Source of the DNA: Streptomyces sp. NBC_01304
GTDB taxonomy: Bacteria; Actinomycetota; Actinomycetes; Streptomycetales; Streptomycetaceae
DNA: 64,000 nt
Direction: 5' to 3'
NCBI RefSeq assembly: GCF_035975855.1
Contig: NZ_CP109055.1
Coordinates: forward strand, 372,001 to 436,000
Position numbers and translations under genes: made by a program. Shown here piece by piece: positions 34,484 to 43,352 of the stretch (position 1 is its first letter; every line of letters starts with the position of its first letter). The notes beneath the pieces are model-generated. The model had not been told where the DNA came from and did no database searches. It worked only from the letters and a program-made list of their open reading frames with translations.

Positions 34484-35491
34484 TCAGGACCGGGGCCGCA
34501 CGGTCGATCCCCGTACGATCAACTCCGTCTCGAACAGGATCGGCTCGTCGTCCACGACATGACCGTCCATCTGCGTGAGCAGCAAGGTCACGGCCGCCTC
34601 CGCCATCGCCTGCACGGGCTGCCGCGCCGTCGTCAGCGGCGGATCGGTCACCACCATGAACAGCGAGTCGTCGAAGCCCACGACGGAGAAATCCTGCGGC
34701 ACGTCGAGACCTTGACGCCTCGCACCGCGCACCGCACCGAGGGCCAGCGCGTCACTCGCGCACACCACACCCGTGACACCCTCATCGAGCAGCCGGGGCA
34801 CGGCGGTCGCGCCGCCCTCCATGGAGAACATCGCGTGCGAAACCCAGCGCCGCCAAGTCTCCTGCGGCACGCCTTTGGCCTTCCAGAACGCGGCGTAACC
34901 GGCGAGTTTGCGCGCACTGGGCACATGGCCGACCGGGCCGATGACCAGGCCTATTCGCTCATGGCCGACCGCTGCGAGATGGGCGGCCGCCTGTCGCGCG
35001 GCATGGGCGTCGTCAGCGGCGACCTGGGCGACGCCGCGGTTCTCGTCGGCGGCGTTGACCAGCACGATGGGCGTGCCCCGCTCACGCAGGACGCGCCCCT
35101 GCTCCAGGCCGGCGTCGGCATAGCTGGAGCCGACGAAGACGATGCCGCCGGTGTTCTGTGCGAGCAGCATGTCGATGTAGTGCGACTCGGAGACGCCGTC
35201 CGCCGTGCGGGTGCACAACACCGGCACCAGACCATGCTTGTTGAGCCGCCCGGCGAGCGCCTCGACGAACGCGGGGAACACCGGATTGTGCAGGTCAGGC
35301 ACCACCAGGCCGACCAGCGGCGCACGCTCCCTGCGACTGGCGACAGGCCGCTCGAAGCCGAACACGTCGAGGGCGGTCAGCACTTGGTCGCGGGTGGCGG
35401 GGGCGACATCGGGGCTGCCGTTGAGCACTCGGCTCACGGTCACTTCACTGACCCCGGCGAAGGCGGCCACTTTGGAGAGTCTCTTCGTCAT
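34484..35491 (-). CDS. LacI-family repressor of the alpha-glucan operon
   Basis: 335 residues. The N-terminal HTH (KVAAFAGVSEVTVSRVLNGS) and hinge helix are followed by a periplasmic-binding-like sensor domain; ATSDALALG-type ACASDALALGAVRGAR and TTARQPVQAMAEAAV are typical late motifs. It is upstream of and codirectional with the importer/glucanase operon. A perfect TTGCGCAA palindrome lies 40 bp upstream of its ATG (autoregulation) and a near copy precedes the operon. The inducer is probably the imported oligosaccharide (inference, by analogy with MalR). Confidence 0.92.
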   Translation of the reverse strand: MTKRLSKVAAFAGVSEVTVSRVLNGSPDVAPATRDQVLTALDVFGFERPVASRRERAPLVGLVVPDLHNPVFPAFVEALAGRLNKHGLVPVLCTRTADGVSESHYIDMLLAQNTGGIVFVGSSYADAGLEQGRVLRERGTPIVLVNAADENRGVAQVAADDAHAARQAAAHLAAVGHERIGLVIGPVGHVPSARKLAGYAAFWKAKGVPQETWRRWVSHAMFSMEGGATAVPRLLDEGVTGVVCASDALALGAVRGARRQGLDVPQDFSVVGFDDSLFMVVTDPPLTTARQPVQAMAEAAVTLLLTQMDGHVVDDEPILFETELIVRGSTVRPRS

Positions 35492-35530
35492 GCGCCGACC
35501 GTACAGCGTCTCCGCAAAAGAGAATCAGAG

Positions 35531-35538
35531 TTGCGCAA
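35531..35538. promoter_or_regulatory. TTGCGCAA palindrome, LacI autoregulatory site candidate
   Basis: A perfect 8-bp palindrome 40 bp upstream of the LacI start, with a related site at 34401-34409. Central CpG symmetry is typical of LacI operators. Confidence 0.5.
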
Positions 35539-35558
35539 GTTTCTTACAGCGCCATCGT

Positions 35559-35845
35559 GGTCCATCGAGGGCATCCGGACTGCTCGACATCGCCGCACCG
35601 CACCCCAAGGTCCGCCGGCTGCGCCCCGGCGTAAGGCTGGTCTTCTCCCACGAGCACCCCGTCTGCACGGCACACCGATTGATGCCCGAGTGGCTCCCGA
35701 CCGGCGACGGCTCCATCTGGACGCTCAACGACCATGCCGCCGAAGGGCCCCGTTCCCAGAAGTGGATTATCAAGGGAGTCGTGAAGTACCACAGGCGCAC
35801 ACGGCCGCCTTGATCAACGCCCTGCTCGACGCCGGCCTGGACTGA
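35559..35845 (+). pseudogene. Decayed gene fragment of unknown family
   Basis: About 75 codons that look coding (PHPKVRRLRPGVRLVF, PEWLPTGDGSIWTLNDHAA, QKWIIKGVVKYHR) followed, after a one-base shift near 35790, by AHTAALINALLDAGLD and a stop. No start codon with a ribosome-binding site is visible. I do not recognise the family; it looks like the 3' part of a lost gene. Confidence 0.4.
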
Positions 35846-36043
35846 CCGGCATCAGCGAACTCACCCCCAGCTCAGCCTCACTCGCCGGCCTGCGGTCAGC
35901 GCCATGAACGCCAATGATCTCTACCGGGCGATCAGAGGATGCCCCGCCCACGCAGTCCCGGAGTGCGAGGAGACCGGATGAGGGGCTACAAGATCCCCGC
36001 AAACAGCCAGAGTGGAAACACCCAGCCGATGGACTGATCAGCA

Positions 36044-36076
36044 AGGGCACTTGGAAAACGACCATCCAAGTGCCCT
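36044..36076 (-). terminator. Terminator of the LplB-YtcP operon
   Basis: A 12-bp perfect stem (AGGGCACTTGGA at 36044-36055, complement at 36065-36076) with a 9-nt loop, 16 bp beyond the stop of the Gfo/Idh gene at 36092. The 200 bp upstream of it (35846-36043) hold nothing I can support. Confidence 0.8.
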
Positions 36077-36091
36077 GCCGTCAGACCTCGT

Positions 36092-37270
36092 TCAGGTGCG
36101 TTGCTGCCCCGCGTCGAAGTAGGCCACGAGTTCCGCATCGAGCGGCGGGATGTCGTACGGCACACCGCCGTCCCGCAGGGAGCGGGTCGCGAGTTCGCCC
36201 GCGGCCACGCTCATCCGGGCGGCGACCGGTGAGGTGTCGGTGGCGCCGCCCTCGCGTACGAAGCGGCAGAACTCGGCGATGATCCGGCCGTCCGCGCCGC
36301 CGTGCGAACCATCGGCCTCGGGTACGCGGTGGACGGCGTCGGCGTCCGCCCGGTAGTCGCTCGGGCCGGTGTTCCAGACGCGCACCTCATCGCCGGGCCG
36401 GTCGCCGAAGTTCTCCAGGCGGCCCTCCGTACCGATGACCGTGTAGTTGCGGAAGTAGTCGGGGCTGAAGTGGCACTGCTGATAGGCGGCGATGACGCCG
36501 TTGTCCAGGCGCATGTTCATCACCGAGACGTCCTCGACGTCGACGATGTGGTGCAGGTCCGTGCGGGTCGCGGGCGGCCAGTCGAAGTCCTTCAACCAGC
36601 CGTCGGGGCGAGGGGTGTCGGGGGCGCGGCGCGGCAGGTCGCCGTACATCATCAGGTCGCCGAGGGCGTTGACGCGGCTGGTGTAGCCGCCCGCGAGCCA
36701 GTGCACGACGTCGATGTCGTGCGCGGCCTTCTGCAGGAGCAGCCCCGTCGTGCGGCGGCGATCGGCGTGCCAGTCCTTGAAGTAGTAGTCACCGCCGTAC
36801 GACACGAAGTGCCGCACCCAGACGGTCTTCGGCTCGCCGATGTCGCCGCGGGCGATGATCTCGCGCATGGTCCGCACCACGCCCATGTGCCGCATGTTGT
36901 GGCCCACGTAGAGCCGGCTGCCGGTCTTGTGCGCGGTGCGCAGGATCGTGTCGCACTGCTCGGTGGTGATGCCGAGCGGCTTCTCCACGAAGGCCGCCTT
37001 GCCGGCGCTCAACGCCTCGCAGGCGATGGCCTCGTGGGTGTCGTCGGGGGTCGCGACGATGACGGCGTCGAGCGTCGGATCGTCGAGGAGGCGCCGGTAG
37101 TCGTCGGCGGCGGCGGCTCCCTCGTAGCGGTCGGGGACTTTCGCGCGAACGGCCGGGTCGGTGTCGGCGACCGCGGCGACCACTGAGCCGCGGCCGGGGC
37201 GGTGGGCGGCGTCGGCGATGCTGGCGCGCAGGCCAAGGCCGATGACGCCGATGCGGAGGTCGTCGGTCAT
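36092..37270 (-). CDS. Gfo/Idh/MocA family oxidoreductase
   Basis: 392 residues. These NAD(P)-dependent enzymes oxidise sugars or cyclitols. The Rossmann start RIGVIGLGLRAS (about 6-17), the EKPLG motif (EKPLGITTEQCD, about 95-106) and a C-terminal substrate domain with HDIDVVHWLAGG are seen. The ATG at 37268-37270 shares a base with the stop of the solute-binding gene (TGATG), so they are coupled. It is the last gene of the importer operon and probably oxidises the imported sugar (inference). Confidence 0.9.
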   Translation of the reverse strand: MTDDLRIGVIGLGLRASIADAAHRPGRGSVVAAVADTDPAVRAKVPDRYEGAAAADDYRRLLDDPTLDAVIVATPDDTHEAIACEALSAGKAAFVEKPLGITTEQCDTILRTAHKTGSRLYVGHNMRHMGVVRTMREIIARGDIGEPKTVWVRHFVSYGGDYYFKDWHADRRRTTGLLLQKAAHDIDVVHWLAGGYTSRVNALGDLMMYGDLPRRAPDTPRPDGWLKDFDWPPATRTDLHHIVDVEDVSVMNMRLDNGVIAAYQQCHFSPDYFRNYTVIGTEGRLENFGDRPGDEVRVWNTGPSDYRADADAVHRVPEADGSHGGADGRIIAEFCRFVREGGATDTSPVAARMSVAAGELATRSLRDGGVPYDIPPLDAELVAYFDAGQQRT

Positions 37271-38928
37271 CACTTCGCGCCCTTGGCGATGGCGTCCTCG
37301 AACTCGCCGCGTACGGCGTCGCCGCCGGTGCGCAGGAAGGTCTTCACGGTGTCCTTGAAGGAGGAGACGGGCTTGCGGCCGGCGATGATGTCCTTGACGT
37401 CGTCCTCGACCTCGTTGCGCAGGGACTGCCACTTCTGGGCGTACGTGTCCGAGTAGAAGCCGACAGTCGGGTCGGCCTGGGCGATCTTCAGGAGTTCGCC
37501 CTGGGTCTTGTGGATGTACCGGGTGACGTCCGGCTTGCCCGGCGTGTAGAGCGTCTCGGGGGTGTTGCCGAGGAACTGCAGCGGATCGAACGTCGTGAGG
37601 GCCTCGCCCTCGCCCTTGGGCGTGAGCTGGACGTCGCCGTCGCTGGTGCGCTTGTGGTGGGTGCCCTCGATGCCGTTGCCGAGGAAGAGCCGCTCTTCGC
37701 TGCCGAAGGGGGCGTTGAGGTAGTCCATGACGGCGAGCAGGGTCTTGACGCGCTTCTTGTCGACGCTCTTGCTGATGCCGACGAATCCGACCGAGCCGCG
37801 TCCCAGGTGGTAGTTCGGGGTCACCCCGCTCTCCGCGGCGAACGGCACGATGGCCTCGATCGGCCAGTCGTACATCTTGGTGTCGCCGAGGAATCCGGGG
37901 AAGGACTGGACGTACGAGCCGAGTTGGCCGCCGGTCAGCTTCTCCATGTGCGTGCGCAGGTTCGGGTCGGGCCAGAACAGCTGCGCCTTGAAGCACTTGA
38001 GGGCGAGCTCGATGGCGGCAAGGTAGGCGTCGCTCTCGAACTTGCTGGTGAGCTTGCCGTCCTTGAGGGACCACCAGTTCGGGGCGCCGTACCACTGGCT
38101 GAACGCCTGCACCGCGTTCACGTACGCCGGTTCGAGGACGTACTTCTTGCGCTTGATGTCGAGCAGGTCCTTGCCCTTGGCGAGGAAGTCCTCGGCGTCG
38201 TCGAAGCGTGCGCCGCCGACCGGCTTCCAGAAGTCCGCGTTGACGAGCTGGACCTGTCCGAAACGGCCGTACGGGACGGCGGTGCCCCAGATCGAGCCGT
38301 TGATGACCGCCGTCTTCCAGGCGAAGTCGGGGATGTTGGCGAGGTTGGGGAACTCCTTGACCGCATCGCCCGACAGATATGACGTGAGGTCGTGGAAGCG
38401 GGCCTGCAGTACCTGCGGCACATTGCGCAGGCCCTGGTTCGGCGGGAACCAGACGAGGTTCGGCAGGTCGTCGCTCGCGGTGAGCGCGTTGAACTTCATG
38501 AGGTAGACGTCGTCTTCGCCCATGCCGTTGACCACGGTCATCTTGAACTCGGAGCCCAGCTGCTTGTTGAGCTCCTGCCAGTAGGCGTTGCGGCCCATGG
38601 CCGGCGGCGCGGTGGTGAAGGTCTCGGTGAGCGCGGTGATCGGCTTGCCGTCGCCGGGGGTCTTCGCGACGGACTTCACCAGCTTCTTCGGGTAGCGCAG
38701 ATACGCCGGGTCGAGGCCGTCGGCGTTGCCCGCGAGGTCCGGGGCGGCGACGTTCGCCGCGATGTACGCGGGCAGCTTGACCTTCGCGGATTTGGCGGCG
38801 CCGCCCTTGCCGGACGTACTACCCGTGCTGCATGCGCCCAGCAACGAACCGCCTGCCACGGTGAGGCCCGTGGCGCCGACCGCTCCGAGGAAGCCCCGGC
38901 GGTTGAGGGAGGGATACGCGGAAGACAC
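37270..38928 (-). CDS. Tat-exported substrate-binding lipoprotein (LipO type)
   Basis: 552 residues. The N-terminus has both a twin-arginine motif (NRRGFLG) and a lipobox (LLGAC, Cys33), so export through Tat and lipid anchoring are expected. At over 500 residues it belongs to the long LipO/YtcQ binding proteins that go with LplB and YtcP permeases. Motifs such as NLVWFPPNQGLRNVPQVLQA and VGGARFDDAEDFLAKGKDL are typical of that family. It follows the YtcP-type permease by 54 bp. The ligand is not evident; complex oligosaccharides are usual. Confidence 0.9.
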   Translation of the reverse strand: MSSAYPSLNRRGFLGAVGATGLTVAGGSLLGACSTGSTSGKGGAAKSAKVKLPAYIAANVAAPDLAGNADGLDPAYLRYPKKLVKSVAKTPGDGKPITALTETFTTAPPAMGRNAYWQELNKQLGSEFKMTVVNGMGEDDVYLMKFNALTASDDLPNLVWFPPNQGLRNVPQVLQARFHDLTSYLSGDAVKEFPNLANIPDFAWKTAVINGSIWGTAVPYGRFGQVQLVNADFWKPVGGARFDDAEDFLAKGKDLLDIKRKKYVLEPAYVNAVQAFSQWYGAPNWWSLKDGKLTSKFESDAYLAAIELALKCFKAQLFWPDPNLRTHMEKLTGGQLGSYVQSFPGFLGDTKMYDWPIEAIVPFAAESGVTPNYHLGRGSVGFVGISKSVDKKRVKTLLAVMDYLNAPFGSEERLFLGNGIEGTHHKRTSDGDVQLTPKGEGEALTTFDPLQFLGNTPETLYTPGKPDVTRYIHKTQGELLKIAQADPTVGFYSDTYAQKWQSLRNEVEDDVKDIIAGRKPVSSFKDTVKTFLRTGGDAVRGEFEDAIAKGAK

Positions 38929-38982
38929 AGTGGATCTCCTTCAAGAGGTACGAGATGGAGGCCTGGGCAACAGGTGCGGGGC

Positions 38983-39936
38983 TCAGCCCTTGATCGCACC
39001 GGTGAGGACGCCCTTGGTGAAGTGCCGTTGCAGGAAGGGGTAGACGGCGGCGATCGGCACGATGGCGAGGATCAGCACGGCCATCTGCGTGGCGCTGGAC
39101 GGCGGCAGGCTGGAGACGCCCATGGCCGACTCGTTGATGGTGTCGCCCTGCAACACATAGGAGCGGAGCACCATTTGGAGCGGGAGTTTCGCCCCGTCGT
39201 TGATGTAGAGCATCGCGTTGAAGAAGTTGTTCCAGTACGACACCGCGTAGAACATGCCGACCACGGCGAGCACGGCCTTGGACAGGGGCAGCACGATCCG
39301 CCACAGGATGGTGAGTTCGCCGGCGCCGTCCAGCCGGGCGGCCTCGTGGAGTTCGTCGGGGATGCCCTGGAAGAAGGCACGTACGACCACGATGTTGAAG
39401 GCGTTGAGCATGATCGGGACGATCAGCGAGGCATAGCTGTCGATCATGCCGAGCTGGTCGACCACCAGATAGACCGGGATGATGCCGGGCGTGAACAGGA
39501 ACGTGCCCAGGACGAGGAAGAGGATCGGCTTGCCCGCCACCGTCCCGGGTCGGGACAGGCCGTAGGCGAGGGCGATCGTGCACAGCAGGCTCAGCGCGGT
39601 GCCGATCAGGGTGACGCCGATGCTGACGGCGGCGGCCCGGGTGACCACTCCCCCGGACAGGACCGCCTCGTACGCCTGGAGGGTCGGCTCCGTCGGGAAA
39701 AGTACGTAGCCGCCGTGGGCCGCGATCTCCTCCTTGCCCGAGAGGCTGGTGCCGAGCGCGATCAGGAAGGGATAGCCGACGGCCACCACGATCACGCCGA
39801 GGACGAGGAATTTGGCGCCCTGCCCGTACCAGGAGGGGCGCTCCATCCATGGCGGACGGCCGTCGTGCCGCGGCCGGGCCGGCCCTCCGAGACCGCGAAC
39901 AGGACGCTTGAGAAGGGATATCGAGGGCGTGGTCAT
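38983..39936 (-). CDS. ABC transporter permease (YtcP type)
   Basis: 317 residues with six membrane segments after a cytoplasmic N-terminus of about 40 residues. The EAA loop reads DELHEAARLDGAGELTILWRI (two motifs merged, about 195-214), and the tail HFTKGVLTGAIKG is typical. The ATG at 39934-39936 overlaps the stop of the LplB-type gene by four bases (ATGA). With that gene it forms the importer channel; no ATPase is in the operon. Confidence 0.92.
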   Translation of the reverse strand: MTTPSISLLKRPVRGLGGPARPRHDGRPPWMERPSWYGQGAKFLVLGVIVVAVGYPFLIALGTSLSGKEEIAAHGGYVLFPTEPTLQAYEAVLSGGVVTRAAAVSIGVTLIGTALSLLCTIALAYGLSRPGTVAGKPILFLVLGTFLFTPGIIPVYLVVDQLGMIDSYASLIVPIMLNAFNIVVVRAFFQGIPDELHEAARLDGAGELTILWRIVLPLSKAVLAVVGMFYAVSYWNNFFNAMLYINDGAKLPLQMVLRSYVLQGDTINESAMGVSSLPPSSATQMAVLILAIVPIAAVYPFLQRHFTKGVLTGAIKG

Positions 39937-40961
39937 CGGTAGACCCCCTGCTCTCCGAGGCGGTGGGCCACCTTGTTGGCGACGACGATCAGCACGAAGC
40001 CGATGACGCCCTTCATGAGTCCGGCGGCGGTGGACATGCCCCAGTCGCCGTCGACGACGCCGTGGTAGTAGACGTACGTGTCGAGTACTTCGGCCGCGTC
40101 GGGGCCGACCGCCTCGCGCTGCAGCAGGATCTGCTCGAAGCCGACCGAGAGGATCTCGCCGAGCCGCAGGATGAGCATCAGGACGATCGTCGGGCGGATG
40201 CCCGGCAGCGTGACGTGCCACATCCGGCGGGCCCAGCCGGCGCCGTCCATCGCGGCCGACTCGTACAGGCCGTTGTCGATGGACGCGATCGCCGCGAGGA
40301 AGATGATCGCGCCGTATCCGGCGTCCTTCCAGATCATCTGCGAGGTGAGCAGGAAGGTGAAGGTGTCCGGGTTCGTCATCAGGTTGCCCGCGCCGATGCC
40401 GTGCTCGGCGAGATAGCCGCTGATGGTGCCGGCGCCGCCGAAGACCTGCTGGAACATGGCGACGACCACGACCCAGGACAGGAAGTGCGGCAGGTACACG
40501 ATGGTCTGCATGAACCGCCGGGTGCGGTTGCTGATCAGGGAGTTGAGCAGCAGGGCTAGCGCGATCGGTGCCGGGAAGAACAGCAGCAGCTGTACGGCGG
40601 TGATCTCCAGGGTGTTCCAGACGGAAGACCAGAACTCGGGTTGTTCCAAAAGGGCCGTGAAGTTCGTCCAGCCGACGAACGGGCTCTCCTTGAAGCCGAG
40701 ATAGGGCTGGTAGTCCTGGAACGCGATGCTGTTGCCGGCGAGCGGCAGATAAAAGAACACCGCGAAATACAAGATGCCGGGCACACACAGGAGGAGCAGG
40801 GCGCGATCGCGTCGTAGCCGCGCCCGCAGCGGTATGCGCACGGCGGCCGCACGCTTTTGAGCGCGGGTCGGCTTCGCCTTGCGGGCCGACTGCCCTGGTT
40901 CGGGCGGGGGTTGGGGGGTTGACGTGTCCGAGCGGGTCGAAGGGGACGCAGCGGCCGGCAC
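39933..40961 (-). CDS. ABC transporter permease (LplB type), first gene of the operon
   Basis: 342 residues from the GTG at 40959-40961, placed just after AGGAGGTGAAT. A Pro/Thr-rich cytoplasmic N-terminus is followed by six membrane segments. The EAA loop is IDNGLYESAAMDGAGWARRM (about 220-239), the usual LplB form. Upstream is the 321-bp region with phased TTGCAG repeats. Downstream, coupled, are YtcP, LipO and a Gfo/Idh enzyme: a complete uptake and oxidation unit. Confidence 0.9.
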   Translation of the reverse strand: MPAAASPSTRSDTSTPQPPPEPGQSARKAKPTRAQKRAAAVRIPLRARLRRDRALLLLCVPGILYFAVFFYLPLAGNSIAFQDYQPYLGFKESPFVGWTNFTALLEQPEFWSSVWNTLEITAVQLLLFFPAPIALALLLNSLISNRTRRFMQTIVYLPHFLSWVVVVAMFQQVFGGAGTISGYLAEHGIGAGNLMTNPDTFTFLLTSQMIWKDAGYGAIIFLAAIASIDNGLYESAAMDGAGWARRMWHVTLPGIRPTIVLMLILRLGEILSVGFEQILLQREAVGPDAAEVLDTYVYYHGVVDGDWGMSTAAGLMKGVIGFVLIVVANKVAHRLGEQGVYR

Positions 40962-41282
40962 ATTCACCTCCTGCGTCGAGTACGAGTGCGGTGGGGGGCG
41001 GGCGCACGGACAGGGCAACCGGCGGCCAACGGCATGGAATTGGCAGCCGAGGGTGAAAAGGGGCGCCCGCGTACGGCGGATCCACGGCGCGCGTGACGCC
41101 CCTGGGACATGACCTGCCCGGCGTCGGGGTCCCCGGCCCGCGAGGTCAGGGGAATCTTGCAGTCCCGCGCAGGGGCCTGACAAGAGATGCGTGAAGGATC
41201 TTGAAATTTTGCAGTTTCGTGCAGATCTTGCGCGGAGACCACGCAGGGGCTCACACGGCACAGAGCCCGAGGTCAGGCCCGG
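40962..41282. promoter_or_regulatory. Promoter region of the LplB operon with phased 16-bp repeats
   Basis: 321 bp upstream of the LplB-type gene. TTGCAGTCCCGCGCAG at 41157-41172 and TTGCAGTTTCGTGCAG at 41209-41224 share 13 of 16 bases and start 52 bp apart, close to five helical turns. A related CTTGCGCGGAGACCACGCAG follows at about 41227-41246. They look like paired operators for a sugar regulator, perhaps the adjoining DeoR protein (inference). Confidence 0.55.
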
Positions 41283-42071
41283 TCAGGCCTGAATCACCGT
41301 CATGCCCCGGTCCTCGAAGGCCTTCACCTTCTGCGGCGCACGGTCATCCGTGACGAGCGTGTCGATCACGTCCGGCCGGCAGATCCGGGCGAACGCCTGC
41401 ACGCCGAGCTTCGAGGAGTCGGCCACCACGACCAGCTTGGCGGCCTGCTCGGCGAGCAGCGCGTTGATGCTCGCCTCCTGCTCACTGCGCGCACTCGCCC
41501 CGCGCTCGGCGTCCACCGCGTCGACCCCGATGAACGCGATGTCGAGGCTGATCTCGCGCAGGATCAACCCGGCGAGCGGACCCACGAGTTCGTACGACCG
41601 CGGCATCGCGACACCACCGGTGGTGACCACCTTGATGTGCGAGCGCACCGCCAGCTCATGGCCGATGTTCAGGGCATTGGTGACGAGGGTGAGCGCAGGG
41701 CCTTCGCCCGGTTCGCGGTCGAGCCAGTCGGGCCGGGCGGCGAGCGCGCGGGCGACCTCGGTGGAGGTCGTGCCGCCGTTGATGCCGACGACCATGCCAC
41801 GCTCGGCGAGGGCCGCGGCGGCGCGTCCGATGCGCTCTTTCTCGGCGGAATCACGGGCGGAGCGGTAGCGCAGCGGCAGCTCGTACGACATCTCGGTGGG
41901 CATCGCCCCGCCACGGGTGCGGATCAGCAGGTTCTGCTCGGCGAGCAGATCGAGGTCGCGCCGGATCGTCGCCGCGGACACGGCGAGCTCCGCGGCCGCG
42001 TCCTCGACGTCCAACTGCCGCTGCTCGGCGAGCAGCCGAAGCAGCTCGCTGTGGCGTTCGTACCGGTTCAC
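41283..42071 (-). CDS. DeoR-family transcriptional regulator
   Basis: 262 residues from the GTG at 42069-42071 (AGGAGGGG upstream). The DeoR N-terminal HTH is clear: RHSELLRLLAEQRQLDVEDA, then SAATIRRDLDLLAEQNLL and RTRGGA. The C-terminal sensor resembles a sugar-phosphate isomerase fold (GMVVGINGGTTSTEVARAL, VTNALNIGHEL, VVADSSKLG). DeoR proteins usually sense a phosphorylated sugar and control a neighbouring catabolic operon; the LplB operon starts 322 bp further on the same strand. Confidence 0.92.
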   Translation of the reverse strand: MNRYERHSELLRLLAEQRQLDVEDAAAELAVSAATIRRDLDLLAEQNLLIRTRGGAMPTEMSYELPLRYRSARDSAEKERIGRAAAALAERGMVVGINGGTTSTEVARALAARPDWLDREPGEGPALTLVTNALNIGHELAVRSHIKVVTTGGVAMPRSYELVGPLAGLILREISLDIAFIGVDAVDAERGASARSEQEASINALLAEQAAKLVVVADSSKLGVQAFARICRPDVIDTLVTDDRAPQKVKAFEDRGMTVIQA

Positions 42072-42557
42072 CCTGGCACCCCTCCTCCTGGGCGACAGCC
42101 GAACGGTCTGCGCCGGAAAGACAGCATCGCATCGGTAGGAATGATGCGACGTACCGGCCGAGGAAGCACAGACACATGCTTGATCTTGTTCAAAAACAGT
42201 ACCCACCGTGCGCTATCAAGCGCATCGATTGCCCGCGACGACTGGATCGCTGTGGCCATCAGCCAACGTCGATACCTGGTCCGATACTTCGCGAAATGGG
42301 CCACCAGCCGTCGCCGCGCCCGCGAGCTGACCGTCCTCTTCATCCTGAGACAGGGGCCGAGCCCCAGGAGTTCCTCTGAGGACGATCGATGCCTTGAGGT
42401 AGGAGAACCGTCCGGGATTGGCTGGTGTAGAGGCGGGGATTACGCTGGTGCCCAGGAAGGCCCTGCCGACGTTGCTACGACAGACAGGGCCAACCCGCTC
42501 GGGAGAACCCCCGCAGCCTCACGGCCCTGGCGTCCTACCGCCGGGGCCGTGCTCGTA
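42072..42557. other. Intergenic region with terminator hairpin
   Basis: 486 bp between the DeoR start and the small minus-strand ORF. Both strands hold short frames of basic composition with no family. It contains the hairpin at 42520-42551; no other structure stands out. Confidence 0.45.
42520..42551 (-). terminator. Hairpin ending the SepF-region transcript
   Basis: CACGGCCC (42520-42527) pairs with GGGCCGTG (42544-42551) over a 16-nt loop, directly after the stop of the 45-residue ORF. The long SepF-linked frame runs into it. Confidence 0.55.
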
Positions 42558-43053
42558 TCAAGCGCCGAACAGGTGCCTGATCGTCAGGTCGATCACCAGC
42601 GCTGTTACCAGCGCCAGAAACTGACCAACCGGACTGAGCGTGCGACGGGATTCCCGGTCGACCGAACTGCTGTCGTGCTGGTCTGAGCCGGGCATCTGCT
42701 CCATCTCCTTCCCGGGGCGCCATGAGCCCCCTGGGCCTCCCATGCGGCGGTGGGATCCCCAGCGAACTCACGTTCCTGGAAAGCGAAACAGCCGTTGTTC
42801 TCCGTGACTCGAAGCTAGCAGGCGACATCAGGAACACCTTCTGCGTCACTCGCTCAATGCTTCCATGCAGGCCGAAGACAAGACCTGCCGTGAAGTCGAC
42901 AAGCCGCTTCGCATCCGTGTCGTCCATCTCCGTGAGATTCATGATCACCGGAGTGCCTTTACGGAAGTGCTCCCTGGCCCAAGCCTCGTTGTCGGTCCAG
43001 GGGTGCAGCGCGGTGATCCGGTACGGCTCTCGCTCGGACGCGACCTTGAGCAT
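42535..43053 (-). CDS. SepF-like cell division protein, C-terminal extension doubtful
   Basis: SepF tethers FtsZ to the membrane; small SepF-like paralogues are usual in Streptomyces. From the ATG at 43051-43053 the first 83 or so residues form a SepF domain: [54 protein letters not shown]. The membrane-binding N-terminal helix of full-length SepF is absent. After ASFE the frame continues for another 85 residues, Arg/Pro-rich and unlike SepF, into a terminator hairpin. A shift there yields [13 protein letters not shown], closer to a SepF tail, so a frameshift may have lengthened the protein. Confidence 0.7.
   Translation of the reverse strand: MLKVASEREPYRITALHPWTDNEAWAREHFRKGTPVIMNLTEMDDTDAKRLVDFTAGLVFGLHGSIERVTQKVFLMSPASFESRRTTAVSLSRNVSSLGIPPPHGRPRGLMAPREGDGADARLRPARQQFGRPGIPSHAQSGWSVSGAGNSAGDRPDDQAPVRRLIRARPRR
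42558..42695 (-). CDS. Putative 45-residue single-span membrane protein
   Basis: The ATG at 42693-42695 lies nine bases after GGAAGGAG. A polar Ser/Asp-rich leader ([16 protein letters not shown]) is followed by one hydrophobic helix ([20 protein letters not shown]). It lies in another frame inside the 3' half of the SepF-linked frame and ends right before a hairpin, which fits a real last gene of the transcript. No family recognised. Confidence 0.5.
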   Translation of the reverse strand: MPGSDQHDSSSVDRESRRTLSPVGQFLALVTALVIDLTIRHLFGA

Positions 43054-43352
43054 GATCGCCGGTGCGTTCCTTTCCCCTTCGGACGTCCGGTTGTGGTGGA
43101 TACCGCGAGGGCGATCACCTACGGCCGCAGTCGGCCTTGTCGCCCCAAAATGCCGGAGTGAGTCTCGCTCACTCCTCGCACGCAATCACAAACGCGCAAG
43201 CGTTCAACGTGTTCACGGGTCGGCGGTGGATGCCCTCTTTCCCTGGCGCGTGCGCTGTTCCTCCATGGAGACATGCCGCGAAAGGCGTGACCCGCACGGT
43301 GCTCCGGAGCGCCGTGCGCGGCATTGTGCCGCTTCAAGCGTTGGGAGAGGTT

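Noticed and set aside
38392..39942. A 516-codon + strand open frame
   Set aside because: It overlaps the binding-protein and permease genes in antisense and is low-complexity in charged residues.
42068..42343. A 91-residue minus-strand frame upstream of the DeoR gene
   Set aside because: It overlaps the DeoR start and ribosome-binding site and has random-like basic composition.
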